DNA of 39,139 nucleotides from Gamarada debralockiae (GCA_002803225.1 NXFV01000684.1:1-39139); one strand, 5' to 3'. Shown: positions 21,585 to 31,873, counted from the stretch's first letter. Translations and numbers: made by a program. The notes: generated by a model from the sequence alone, not told the origin.

Positions 21585-21824
21585 TGTCCAGGACCTCCCA
21601 AGGAGATCTGCTAGTGCTGAAGATTAATCAGGATATCAAAACTCATCAACGGGTACCACGTCGATGGCAGTGTCTTTGAAGGGTTGTGATGTAGATGTTC
21701 AAGAAAGAAAGATGTTTGTAGACCTGTACGGTAGCCGAAGGAGCAAAAGGCTGCCGTACTTAGCGCAAGGCTGAGAAGAAAATAAATTCTTCGCCTCATC
21801 TCAATCGTCAACTTCAAGTCCAAA
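21585..21824. promoter_or_regulatory. Bidirectional promoter region msh4/rsa4
   Basis: Only 240 bp separate the two start codons, so promoters and leaders of both genes overlap here. No clear TATA box is seen. Confidence 0.6.
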
Positions 21825-23488
21825 ATGGCGACAGTCCTACCCCCACCAAGCAAAAGGCAAAGAACGGATGCGGCAGACCGAGCTAGAGAGCAGCAAGATA
21901 TCGAGGAGATTCCCAGTGATGCTGGCAGTCTACGACTGCAATTCTTCGACGAAACCACAGGTCTTCCAATTGGACAAGGACCAATCTTGGTTCCTGTTGC
22001 AGATGCAAATCCAAAGAACTTAGAACTTCTCTTAAATACTCTGCAAGGAAATGTGAGTACCGAGCCCACCGGCTGCCTGACAAGGCACTGACTCAAATAG
22101 GACTCTTCCGAATACATTCCCTACCGATTCACACTCCCAGTTCCAGACAAGAAAAGCTCCGAGCCAATTACTACCGCATTTCCCACAAATATATGGAAGG
22201 CCCTGATCAGTCCTGGGTTGATAAGCACAGAAGAAGTTCAGAACATCTCTGCAGCTCCCCAAGCAGTATTCAGAGTTCAAGCAGTTTCGAGATGTGCGTC
22301 AACAATACCCGGTCATGGCGAAGCTATTCTAGCTACACAATTCTCTCCCAGAACTTCTTCAAGGATGGTCAGTGGAAGCGGAGACAACACAGCGCGGATA
22401 TGGGACTGTGATACTGGAACTCCGGTGCATACGTTGAAGGGACATACGAGTTGGGTGCTGGCAGTTAGTTGGTCGCCAGATGAATCTAAGATTTCTACAG
22501 GTAGCATGGATAATACCGTACGGCTGTGGGATCCGAAGACCGGCAAGCAATTGGGAAACCCAATGAAGGGACATACCAAGTGGGTGACGAGTTTGTCGTG
22601 GGAGCCGCACCATGTTCAAAAGCCTGGAGAACCACGATTGGCATCGGCGTCAAAAGATGCGACGGTACGAATATGGTCGACGAATCAGCAGACGATTGAG
22701 ATGGTGTTGAGTGGACATAAAGGATCAGTGTCTTGCGTGAAGTGGGGAGGGACTGGTTTGATATACTCCTCATCGCAAGACAAGACTGTGAAGGTCTGGC
22801 ATGCGAAGGACGGAACTCTCGCACATTCGCTCAACTCGCATGCTCACTGGGTCAATCATCTTGCCCTCTCCACGGACTTCGTTATTCGAACTGCATACCA
22901 CGACCACACTGGAAAGATTCCAGATTCGGAAGAGGGCAAGGTTGCAAAATCGAAAGAAAGATTTTTGAAGGCAGCGACGATACAAGGGGAGGTTGTTGAA
23001 AGATTGGTGTCCGCCAGCGATGACTTTACGATGTATCTTTGGGAGCCTTCGAAAGGAATAAAACCAGTTGCACGAATGCTCGGGCATCAGAAGCAAGTCA
23101 ATCATGTTACATTCTCACCAGATGGTCTCCTGATTGCGTCGTCTGGATTCGACAACCATACCAAGATTTGGAATGCGAGAGATGGAAAGTTCATCAACAC
23201 ATTGCGAGGTCATGTTGCTCCAGTGTATCAGTGTGCTTTCAGTCCCGATTCGAGGTTGCTGGTCACCGGGAGCAAGGATACGACCTTGAAAGTATGGGAT
23301 ATGCGGACGCACAAATTATCTGTCGGTAAGTTGGACACAGCACTCAAGTATGAGATATCGATATTCTAACCCACCTTCTAGACCTCCCAGGACATAAAGA
23401 TGAGGTCTATGCCGTAGATTGGAGTCCGGATGGGCAAAAGGTTGGAAGTGGTGGAAAAGACAAAGCTATCAGGATCTGGAGACATTGA
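21825..23488 (+). CDS. RSA4: Ribosome assembly protein Rsa4 (NLE1 homologue)
   Basis: Rsa4 is a nucleolar/nuclear pre-60S factor; its N-terminal ubiquitin-like domain binds the MIDAS domain of the AAA-ATPase Rea1 (midasin) for removal of late assembly factors. Exons are 21825-22052, 22101-23325 and 23382-23488, giving 519 aa, close to the family length. The NLE domain spans about residues 35-100 (LRLQFFDETTGLPIGQGPIL, then YIPYRFTLPV). Eight WD40 repeats follow, with GHGEAI/ARIWD, GHTSWV/VRLWD, GHTKWV/VRIWS, GHKGSV/VKVWH, SHAHWV/MYLWE, GHQKQV/TKIWN, GHVAPV/LKVWD and GHKDEV/IRIWRH. Both introns are GT-AG and phase-correct. The stop lies 34 bp from that of the convergent C2H2 gene. Confidence 0.96.
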
Positions 23489-23522
23489 TCTGAATACAAC
23501 CTCCCTATTCTGGACCTGATCT

Positions 23523-24647
23523 TTAAGTTGCCCAGTGGTACACAATATCGTGTGCCGAATTGATATCACCTGTACCTCGAATCTTCCGCTCACATTCTTT
23601 TCCATACCAGATGATGCAATCTTCTTTTCCTTTCCCCGATGCATGCCCCAAAACCTTCGGCGGCAAGTCACCGTGTTGCCTCTCAATATCACGCTTGCAA
23701 TTATCTTTCCGTGGAAACCCCACATCGGACAGAGGGCAAAAAGCACGACGACAGCCAAACAAGGTCGCAGGAAATTCTCTTGAGTGGTTGCGTGTCTTGT
23801 GTCTCTCCAAGTCGGTTCTCTTACCGAAGCCAGTCGTGTGATAGTTGCAAGTGGGCTCTGGGCACTTGTATGGTCGGAAGTGTCGTGTACGCAAGTGCTT
23901 GCTGCGCTTTATTAGCGAATAGGTTCTTAGAATAATTGGGTCGAGGATGTGCTTGAGCTGATTTTGCTTGGAGAATGAACGATTGCAAAGTTGACAATCA
24001 TGCATGACGGGAGACGCGCTGCTATTCGAAGACTTCCGGCCAGCCGTCTCTGTGACAGAGCCTGCGTTAGGTGAAAACGAAGAGGACGAAGAAGACGACG
24101 AACGCTCAATAATAGTCGGCGATTGAGGAACAATGAAGCGTTTATCTGTTCTATCCGATTGTGCAACTGTTTGTATGTTAAGAGGATCTCGTCATGCGGA
24201 TGAAGAATCGATTGGTTTTGCCGTCCAATATCTGTTGAACATAACCAAGTACAGTGGTAGTTCTCAAAGGCAGAGAGAAACCCATTCAATGGTGAATCTT
24301 CTCTCAAAGTAGTGGCATCGTAATTAGTGCTAACAATTGATGCAGTCGTCATGTTGGGACTGAGGGCTGATTTTGAGATCTCGATATCCCAAAGCGTCAC
24401 GAAGTGTTCGAGGGGCGCATCTGTCCTATCGTGTAGACTGTTGTCTCAAAGTTGGCGGGATTTGCAATATCGAGCATCACGAGTCATCTTACCTTTTCGA
24501 GAATTCTATGCTTCTATTTTCATGTGAACTGCCATATCCATAGTCCGGCTGGACGAGGGTCCTTCTTGAAGACTCTGGGAATCCAGTACGGTTAGCCATG
24601 GGATGTCTGCATCCAATGTCCTGCTGAACCAGGGTCCTTGAGGCCAT
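23523..24647 (-). CDS. C2H2 zinc-finger protein (putative transcription factor)
   Basis: Model, minus strand: 24647-24493, 24425-24253, 24187-23953 and 23901-23523; 313 aa. The first part has no motif; a Ser-run (RSSSSSSSSF) precedes the fingers. Finger 1 is CQLCNRSFSKQNQL + NKHLRTRH and becomes a correct C-x2-C-x12-H-x4-H only if the 51-nt segment 23952-23902 is removed as a GC-AG intron (GCACAT...CTAAT...GCGCAG). Finger 2 is CPEPTCNYH...RTDLERHKTRNH. Finger 3 resembles GFPRKDNLKRHIExxH but reads GFPRKDNCKRDIERQH, so one zinc His is Asp. A nuclear DNA-binding role is inferred from the family. Intron 2 (24252-24188, GTACTT...ACGAG) is the least certain, having a branch-like sequence very near its end. 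Convergent with RSA4. Confidence 0.7.
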
Positions 24648-25467
24648 GATTTTGAAAGCGGAGCACCCGGGGAACAAGAATGAAATAGACATACAAAAAG
24701 AAATAGTCCAAATGGAATTCCTCCTGTGGATCTTGGCCGGCAAATGCTTTTCCCGGAATGTCTGTTGAAGAGATTCAAAACGGCCCAAGGTATAAATAAT
24801 TAGGTTCTATCCAGGATGTAGAATGTACTTCAGGCGGTGAGGCTTTCGGAAAGAAGCCTGGTGCTTGCATAAAATGTAGGGGATTCAGTTTGAGATAGTT
24901 CCAAAAAAAGAAGACGAGGGAGGAAGGATGGGACACACGAGGATTCTGGAATATCAATATTCAAGTTTTAGTAGAGGTCTACATGCGAGAGGCGCACCAT
25001 CACTGCTCCCTAACTAAAACATAAACTTAACTCTGGGTTTAGACGCACGACGAGGATAATTTGCTCACACAGCGTAGTATCGTCACGCCAGTTATTTTCT
25101 GTCAAGCAATGGCAAAGGATGGTGGTTAGCTCGAACCGGAATGTTGGATGCTTCGCCCGCCTCACTCTTTAGAGTCAGCCTGCCCGCCCTGAAATATCGA
25201 ATGTGATTCTCATATGGAGGCTGGAAGTGGTGCGCTTCTTCACTGATGCAATTTGGAGGCATTCATTTGAACCATACATGCTATCTGCTCATTTTCTGAA
25301 CATGTATGCGAAGCACCAAGACCTCTGTGGCGCCACCTGCTTCTGCGAAAGGGCAATTAGAAAATAAGAAAGGCCTCAACGCCCTCAACCACGAACAACT
25401 CCCAGCTCTTCAGCCTCATCCGAAGAAATTAAAAATTATGTTAAGAGGGTAAAAATAAAAACCAAAA
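24648..25467. other. Intergenic DNA upstream of the C2H2 gene
   Basis: No gene is supported. The part next to 24648 is the presumed promoter. A-rich tracts lie near 25425-25467, next to the 5S terminator. Confidence 0.4.
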
Positions 25468-25586
25468 ACATACAACAGCAGGTATTCGCTGATCGTCACC
25501 GACTCAACTACTAATCTGCCGATCTGAGGCTTATGTATGGCAGAGCGGACGGGATGCCCAGGTCTCCTCAGTCTGTGGTCGTATGT
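25468..25586 (-). rRNA. 5S ribosomal RNA gene
   Basis: The minus strand reads ACATACGACCACAGACTGAG at the 5' end and ends GCTGTTGTATGT, 119 nt, the normal fungal 5S length. Helix I pairs ACATACGAC with GTTGTATGT. Helix II pairs CTGAGG with CCTCAG, where the Neurospora-type sequence as I recall it has GTGTGG with CCACAC, so both sides changed together. The conserved block CATCCCGTCCGCTC and the internal control region GATTAGTAGTTGAGTCGGTG are present. An ATATATA box lies at 25611-25617, 25-31 bp upstream of the 5' end, as in other filamentous fungal 5S genes. The 3' end runs into T-runs (TTTTTGGTTTTTATTTTT), a Pol III terminator. Dispersed single 5S genes are usual in Pezizomycotina. Confidence 0.92.
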
Positions 25587-25610
25587 GGAAGCATAATTCC
25601 CTATTTTATC

Positions 25611-25617
25611 ATATATA
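25611..25617 (-). promoter_or_regulatory. TATA box of the 5S rRNA gene
   Basis: TATATAT on the minus strand at -25 to -31 relative to the 5S 5' end. This is the external promoter element known for filamentous fungal 5S genes. It is absent or weak at the two 5S pseudogene copies. Confidence 0.65.
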
Positions 25618-26250
25618 CCCTCCAACAATGGAAGCGAGCTTCGAAACAACTCTCGCTTACCGAAGTGGTGATATAGTATTCAGTGGTGATTGCAGCATCA
25701 GGGAATTTCTCAGTTCACAACTCTTGCGAGGTCGGAATTGTATGATGTGAAAGCAGCTTGACATTCAGAAAGTAGTGACTCTAGGGCTATATATACAACG
25801 GAGTAGAGCTAGTGACAATTAGGCACCAGAGAGTCACGTGGGTTATGACTCAGATGCTACTCTTTTAACAACCTTAACCATTTAGTAAAGATTTCACCTC
25901 AATCCTCACCTCGTCCATGTGCGCGCTAGACGTCGCACTCGAGACCCCTCGCCGCTTTGCTCTGCTCACCGTCACCTCACCTCATCCTCACCCTGTGCTC
26001 ACTCTCGCTTACCCCTCCTCATGCTAAGACCGGACATATCCTAATAGTCCTCTAGAAAATGTTAACTTCTGGCGAGCAGAATAATAGGGCGCTAGAATAG
26101 GTCCCGGGTAGTTAAAACAGGCTCCCTATCCTAAGTATAACTTATTCTAGCTCCTAGGCCTATAAGAAAGGGACTTATTTCGAACCCCGCCTATTTGCCG
26201 CATGATTAGCTGCCCTAATTGACGTAATATAGCTACGATTACCCTGGCTT
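25618..26250. other. Intergenic DNA left of the LTR pair
   Basis: No gene. 25900-26030 is C-rich with repeated CTCACC/CACCTCA words on the plus strand, resembling the GCTCACC words near 2050, so it may be a repeat relic. Confidence 0.35.
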
Positions 26251-26255
26251 GAAAT

Positions 26256-26458
26256 TGTCACGGCACCACACAGAGGCCTCAAGAAGAGCATGATGGTATT
26301 CGCACTAAGACGAGAGAAAACTAAGCTAAGGAGAGAAGAAGAAGCAGAACTCTGGGAAGAGCTCAAGCTTAGATATAGGCGCTGTACCAAGCCGCGCTAG
26401 GCAAGTGAGAAGGGGTCTGAGAGATAGCAAGTGACAGCCAGGGCCAGGGGCCGTCACA
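26256..26458 (+). mobile_element. Solo LTR, copy 2
   Basis: A 203-bp unit starts TGTCACGGCACC and ends GGCCGTCACA, with perfect 5-bp duplications GAAAT at 26251-26255 and 26459-26463. It shares the AAAACTAAGCTAAGGAGAGAAGAAG purine tract and length with the other two copies. It is not flanked by an internal retroelement region, hence a solo LTR. Confidence 0.75.
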
Positions 26459-26468
26459 GAAATACTGT

Positions 26469-26657
26469 TGTGACGGCGGGATCGATGCAAAGGTCTGAAG
26501 CGCGGAGTTCGGTGTATTGTAAAATACTAAGCTACAGAAAGAAGGAAAGGAAAGGAAGAGGGTAAGCCTCGACTTTTATGGTACTGGGGTCGACCCCTGC
26601 ACGACCGTCCACCGGTTCCAGCCGCAAACAGGTCATGTGATGGTGCCAGCTATCACA
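26469..26657 (+). mobile_element. Solo LTR, copy 3
   Basis: A 189-bp unit starts TGTGACGGCGGG and ends GCTATCACA. Perfect 5-bp duplications ACTGT lie at 26464-26468 and 26658-26662. The left duplication directly abuts the right duplication of copy 2, so the two insertions touch. Its first ~100 bp resemble the reverse complement of 1418-1621. Confidence 0.75.
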
Positions 26658-26706
26658 ACTGTATCTTAAAGTAACTGTATCTTAAAGTAATTGTATCTAA
26701 AGGATT
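26658..26706 (+). repeat. 16-bp tandem repeat, about 3 copies
   Basis: The unit ACTGTATCTTAAAGTA occurs twice exactly, then a third diverged copy (ATTGTATCTAAAGGAT) follows directly after the LTR. The first five bases are also the LTR target duplication, so the insertion went into this repeat. Confidence 0.7.
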
Positions 26707-26747
26707 TTGCCCTAACGTACTATAGAATAGCGTACGCGCTTTATTTA

Positions 26748-26809
26748 TACTTCAGGTAGGAGTAATCCGAATTGCAGTACTCTAATTCGGACTACTCCAG
26801 TCTGAAGTA
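26748..26809. repeat. Inverted repeat, 26-bp arms, 10-bp loop
   Basis: Arms 26748-26773 and 26784-26809 (TACTTCAGG...CCGAATT and its reverse complement AATTCGG...CTGAAGTA) pair with about four mismatches around a 10-base loop. This is a strong stem-loop in AT-rich DNA, likely a MITE end or relic. Confidence 0.65.
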
Positions 26810-27200
26810 GGTACATTAGGCATAATAGAACTTAGAGTATACCGAAATTTAATTGCTGAAATCTAAACTGCTATAGCTTGTTATACAACAATCCAGAGCT
26901 ACATAATAAAAAATTACATAATTTTTTAGCTAGCCAAGTCGAAGTTAAGTCAGATATTCAAGACACTGTTGAAGTTGTGCAATTGATGTAATACTATCGG
27001 AATCTCGTGTCAGATGAGACTGTTGTTGCTATGGCAACGGTTGTGTACACATATCTCGGGTTCTGGCAGCCCTCCAATCCTTCCCTCCTTAGATATCAAT
27101 ACATTCATGATTTTACAATACAATATCGTCTGATTCGACATCTCAGCGCTTCCCAGCTTTAAAGCTCACGTTATCCCACACCGCTTTTGCTCCGGCGAGC
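26810..27200. other. AT-rich non-coding DNA
   Basis: Rich in TA and AATT words, RIP-like. No gene or clear repeat boundary. Confidence 0.4.
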
Positions 27201-27208
27201 CCAGGCCC

Positions 27209-28055
27209 AGTGCGGTCGGTAATCGGACCAATCGGCGATCGATCGCCGATTAAGCGAGGATAGCCATTGATTGCGATTGAGCGGTTACGATCGGTAATCG
27301 GCGGTGAAACGCGGCAGAATCCTAATGCCTATAATTCTAGTATGTAAGGCCTAAAAATATAGCGTATTAACCACTAAAAATATAGCCTTCAAGCCATTTA
27401 TAGGACTTTTAGTGTATCCTTAAGGCCTAATTTTACTTAAACTTTTAACCATATCCTTTATACTCAATCCTACTTACTTATTCTCTTAATTTATATATCC
27501 CTTACTATTTTATAAATCATCGCGACTAAATCTATTATAACTAAGGTGTTTACGAAGGCGGCGGGCATTGAAATAGGGTGACGCCTAAGTGAGAGCTTAA
27601 AACACTAAAATCTCTGTTTTCAAACGCCTATATAAAATCACCTTAACACAGGTAATTCTCAATTAAGGGCTTATAAGATAGAGCAGAAGCAGCTGTATTG
27701 TTACATATAATTTTGAGAAAATTAAACTTAGGGAATATTTATCGTCGTGACCGAAGATGGGGAGTTACCCGCGGCCTTCTTAATTCCAACCCGATTTCAA
27801 TGCCTGCTGCCTTCGTACCTACCCTATAACAGGGATATTGCTTATAGCGCTTATCCCCTATCATTGCCCTATTAGCGTAGTAGCGCAGGCCCTAAGGAAC
27901 CAAGTCTAGTGATTCATTACAGGCCTATATACCCTGAAGTATCGCTCGCGATCGATTGGCGATTATCGCTCGCGAGCAAGTATCGATCGCCCTATATAAT
28001 CTCGATCGCGATCGATCGCTGATTAATAATCGGTGATCGATCGACCACACCGCAG
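27209..28055. mobile_element. Non-autonomous hAT-like element with GATCGATC subterminal repeats
   Basis: About 847 bp. The left end AGTGCGGTCGGTAATCGG and the reverse complement of the right end CTGCGGTGTGGTCGATCG are similar. Inside both ends lie clusters of CGATCGATCG-type palindromic words (27230-27300 and 27945-28045), while the middle is AT-rich. The flanks CCAGGCCC (27201-27208) and TCAGGCCC (28056-28063) match at 7 of 8 positions, as an 8-bp hAT duplication would. No transposase frame is present. Exact ends are uncertain by 1-2 bp. Confidence 0.55.
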
Positions 28056-28245
28056 TCAGGCCCGGCTCAGGTCTGCTCACCTCTTTTATGCGACGCGGCG
28101 CAGTCAAACTTGGGCGGAGACACCAGGGCGTTTAAGAAACCGCGGAAAATCCAAACGCTCGTGTGCATCTATTTTTCAGACGCGGGCGACTCTCGGATAT
28201 CTCACATCGCGACACGGAGATACACTACAATTAATCGACAATAAT

Positions 28246-30426
28246 ATGGCCCGCTCTCGAGCTCGCCACTTTTGTCCTCTAGCGGAAAAGTACGATTGTG
28301 ATAAGACCTATTCCAAGAGAAGAGACGCGCAGATACATGCAAATTCGGTCCATCTCAGAGTATGGTTGTGACCGGACCTTTTCCCGAAAAGGCCCTGCAA
28401 ATTCACACGCAAATCAAGTCCATCTTGGTAACAAGCCATACCTTTGCCCTCTAACAGAAAAGTACCGTTGTGGCAAGTCCTTTTCCAAAAAAGGCCACGC
28501 AACTTTACATGCAAAACGAGTCCATCTCGGGGGCAGGCCACACCCTTGCCCTTTAGCGAAAGAATACGGTTGTGACCGGACCTTTTCCAAAAAATACAAC
28601 GCAAATTCACACGCTAATCAAGTCCATCTTGGTAGCAAGCCATACCTTTGTCCTTTAGCAAAAGAGTACTCTTGTAACCGGGCCTTTTCCCAGTTGCAAA
28701 GCGCACAGAGTCATGCAAATTCGGTCCATCTTAATAGCAGGCTGCACACTTGCCCTCTAGCGAAAGAGTTTAATTGCAATAAGACCTTTAACAACAAACT
28801 TACCGCAAAGCTACACGCAGAGGCGGTCCACCTTAAAGGCAACTGGCACTACTCATGTCCTGTAGCCAGATGCCCGTTCATATCCACTATGAAGCGCAAC
28901 GTCGAAAACCACGTCAGAAACACACATAATCGGTATTTATGCTCTGTCCCAATGTGCGTGTACGCTGTTGCACAGAAGTCTCTTTCAAGACCTACAATCT
29001 CCCAGCACATGGCAAAACACCAGGAATGGGGTCATCTCTCTGGTGAGAATGATTATCTGCCAATCAAAGTCCAAAGTCTCGCCCTCCCTGATACGGCTAT
29101 TGCAAATGGCGCAGACTCAGAGGACACAAACTGGGACGCCGGCCAAGGAGACGAGTACTCAGACGAGGATGAAGGCCAGGATGATTGCCCGGACCATGAC
29201 CATGACACGGAAGATGATACGGCACTCGGCGGGCTATCATTAGAAGAAAGGAACGAAATAAGAGAACAGAGTAAGGGTCACTTATCACGCAAAACTATCA
29301 TATCACACTAACAACAATTAGGATTTTCTTCGATAACAAACCGTCCCCCTCCTCAATATCGCAACCTCGGACATCACTGCATCGGCCCAGGTCAGGTTAC
29401 CAATGGCTTGGTCACCGCACTTTGCCCCAACAACGCTATCATCAGTAAAAGCACGGCGAAGCTGCGAGAAATTAGAAGAAGAAGAAAAGATGGACTGGGC
29501 TTGATTTTACCATGGGCGTGTGCGGACTGCGAGACAGCATACGAATGTAACAAAATCCTTAGAACGCTCAATTCTACTGATGAGAACTTCGACTTCGAGT
29601 TCCTTCGGGCCACCTTTCATGAGGCGATCGCCTCTACGTGGGAATCAGGGCACGACTCCGAGCTTCAGAGCGCTATGCAGATTTACGATATGATCCTTGC
29701 CAGCGAGGTATCTCCCACTCAGCTGATCTTCCTGGACCTCGAGTATAATGTACACACTAGACGTGTTCACGAGGCCGGGATATGTGACGCATTAGGCAAC
29801 GACATTGTGGATTGCGCTACTCGGCTGAGTGAGCGGGAACTCGTCAGGACCGAACCATCGTCTAGTCAATCCACCCTAACAACTCAGCTCGCCAAGCATG
29901 CAAGGATGATCGAACGTTCGCATATGACAGGAATCCAGGGACATCGACATTCTGATGGTTCTATGGATGTTCATCAACTAGTTACGAGGATCAGTCAAAG
30001 CGTATAACAACAGACACTAAGGTTGTAGTCTGGGCGAATACCGTGGCCGACCTATCTTCGTTGCGACAGTGGTTTGAAGCAGAGGGGTATAAGTGTGTCC
30101 TCCCGCCAGACTCCCAATGTATACGTCTGCTTCAACCTTTCAGATCGAATCTGCCGCGCCTTTCTCCTAGCAGAAGAGGCAATTTCCCCGCGCGATTGTC
30201 AATATTGTTTGGGTTGGTATATGGTCGGGATCACGGCCTCTACCGCAGAAACCATCACGCCATTGTCGACGCTCAGCAAACACAGCTCTTATTCCACGCA
30301 TTCCGAAACTTTTGCTTGCCTGTTTCGCAGAGTGACGCGGACTGGAACATGCAAATCACAAGGAGCCTGAAATGGGGTCACTTTCGCCAGCAGACGCTTT
30401 TCGAATCCTGGGAGCGTGCCAATTGA
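28246..30426 (+). pseudogene. Tandem C2H2 zinc-finger array joined to a DEDDh exonuclease domain, frame-broken
   Basis: Start MARSRARH (28246). Finger 1, CPLAEKYDC...HANSVH, fits C-x7-C-x12-H-x4-H. The next finger lost its first half through a 32-nt deletion near 28355, which shifts the frame. Fingers 3-6 (CPLTEKYRC, CPLAKEYGC, CPLAKEYSC, CPLAKEFNC) repeat every 32 codons; two diverged fingers follow, then an acidic D/E-rich linker. A 51-nt intron, GTAAGG...CACTAAC...TTAG (29271-29321), leads to the second part. There LIFLDLEYN (Exo I, D-x-E), VVVWANTVADLSSLRQWF (Exo II) and NHHAIVDAQQT (Exo III, H-x3-D) form a DEDDh 3'-5' exonuclease core. A two-base gain or one-base loss near 30004 breaks the frame between Exo I and Exo II. 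Known: DEDDh enzymes trim RNA or DNA ends. The substrate here is unknown. Confidence 0.7.
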
Positions 30427-30770
30427 AGTGCCGACAGAGACGTCTTACAAGGTGCTCTCGGGTACAAGGAAGCTTGAGCTCATTGTGTAAATGAGTCTAA
30501 TCTAGACACCTATTATCCAAGGGATCTGATAGGTATTCGATAATCTCGTCGACTCGCGCATCGGTGAGGGTTTGTGATCGATCTGTCCTTGTAGATGTTT
30601 TCGCACCGGAGCGGGGTAGCCAAAACTTGAAGGATAGTTGATCTACTCAACGAGTAGCGCTCCATAAGGGCCTTAACTGACTTCTTCCCAATGCCATAGA
30701 GCTGGCGTATTGCTTCCTTGTGTTTTATTCGTATTTCAAAGCCAGGTTTGTGGTCAAAATCGGGGGGGAG
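30400..30770 (-). pseudogene. Tc1/mariner-like transposase remnant (N-terminal HTH region)
   Basis: The minus strand encodes HKEAIRQLYGIGKKSVKAL and ERYSLSRSTILQVLATPL. After a frame change come TLTDARVDEIIEYLSDP and, after a stop, HLHNELKLPCTREHLVRRLC. This is the order of helix-turn-helix, GRPxxLTDxxxxxIxxxL linker and second HTH of Tc1-like transposases. No DDE domain follows; the remnant runs into the 3' end of the zinc-finger/exonuclease gene on the other strand. Confidence 0.6.
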
Positions 30771-31109
30771 GTTGTAGGAGGCAAGTTGTTTTTGGTACTG
30801 TAAGCGGGGTCGCTAAATTCCTGAAAACTTAGGCTTATTTCGTTAAGCATGTACTGGGGGCGGTCAGGACTTGCAGAATCACAACACAAAACTTTGAATT
30901 AGAACATGCTTACATAAGCATTAACATAATCTTCCCTTCGGTGCATGCACTAGATTCGAGCCGCAGTCCGCAACAGCACTCATCAACTCACGCGCGACTT
31001 ACGGCCACAAAATAGAACATCACACAAGCAATTAAACACAAAATCGCTGTTACTTGCCCCGTACTTGCACAAGTCTTTAGAGCTCGACCCTTCTTACCCC
31101 TCTTCCATT
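30771..31109. other. Intergenic region, promoter side of ESF2
   Basis: No gene. The last 150 bp are A/C-rich (CACACAAGCAATTAAACACAA-type), typical of a fungal leader. Confidence 0.4.
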
Positions 31110-31830
31110 ATGCTTCCCGACAAGAGAAACCAGTTCCTCGATGCGGAGGATAGCAACGACGAGGAAAGCCAGGGGTACAACTCTGAGGAACAAGAGCTGG
31201 CAAAAGGAGGCCATTATGCCAAGAATCGGAACAACGAAGAGGCGCAGGCTAGCCAAGAGGACGATCAGCCTAGGAACGAAAGTCGGCCAACACAGGGCGG
31301 TGAGCTGGATGCTGAGAGGAAAGCGCAAGAAGAAACAGACGGAAACGAGAAGAAAGTGAAAGATTACCAAAAGCCGCCGGAGCTGTTAAAATCCCTCAAC
31401 AAGAAGAACCTAGTTGCTACCGAAAAGGCGATCATGAAATCCGGCGTGGTATACCTCTCCCGCGTCGCGCCGTTCATGAAGCCGGTTAAGCTACGCTCCC
31501 TCCTCAAGCCGTACGGTACTATCAACCGCATATTTCTGGCACCCGAAGACCCGGCGGCGCATGCGCGACGGGTGCGCAATGGCGGTAATAAGCGTAAGCT
31601 TCATAAGGAAGGGTGGTTGGAATTCGTTGACAAGAAGGACGCCAAGAAGGCGTGCGAGCTACTAAACGGACGGGCGATCGGCGGAAAGAAGGGCAATTAC
31701 TACTATGACGATATCTGGAACCTGGTATACCTTAGGGGCTTTAAGTGGAACAACCTCACGGAGTACGTAATTTCCTGTCTTAATTCCTCACCTCACTTAC
31801 CTATTCAGCTGTCTAAGGAGCAGTTGTATC

Positions 31831-31873
<43 letters not shown>

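Noticed and set aside
25130..25145. tRNA-like T-loop words (TCGAACC and GTTCGA) at several places
   Set aside because: No matching acceptor stem, D-loop or anticodon arm could be built around them.
28246..28860. Regular 96-nt repeats considered as a CRISPR-like or satellite array
   Set aside because: The period is codon-based and every unit encodes a C2H2 finger, so it is a protein repeat.
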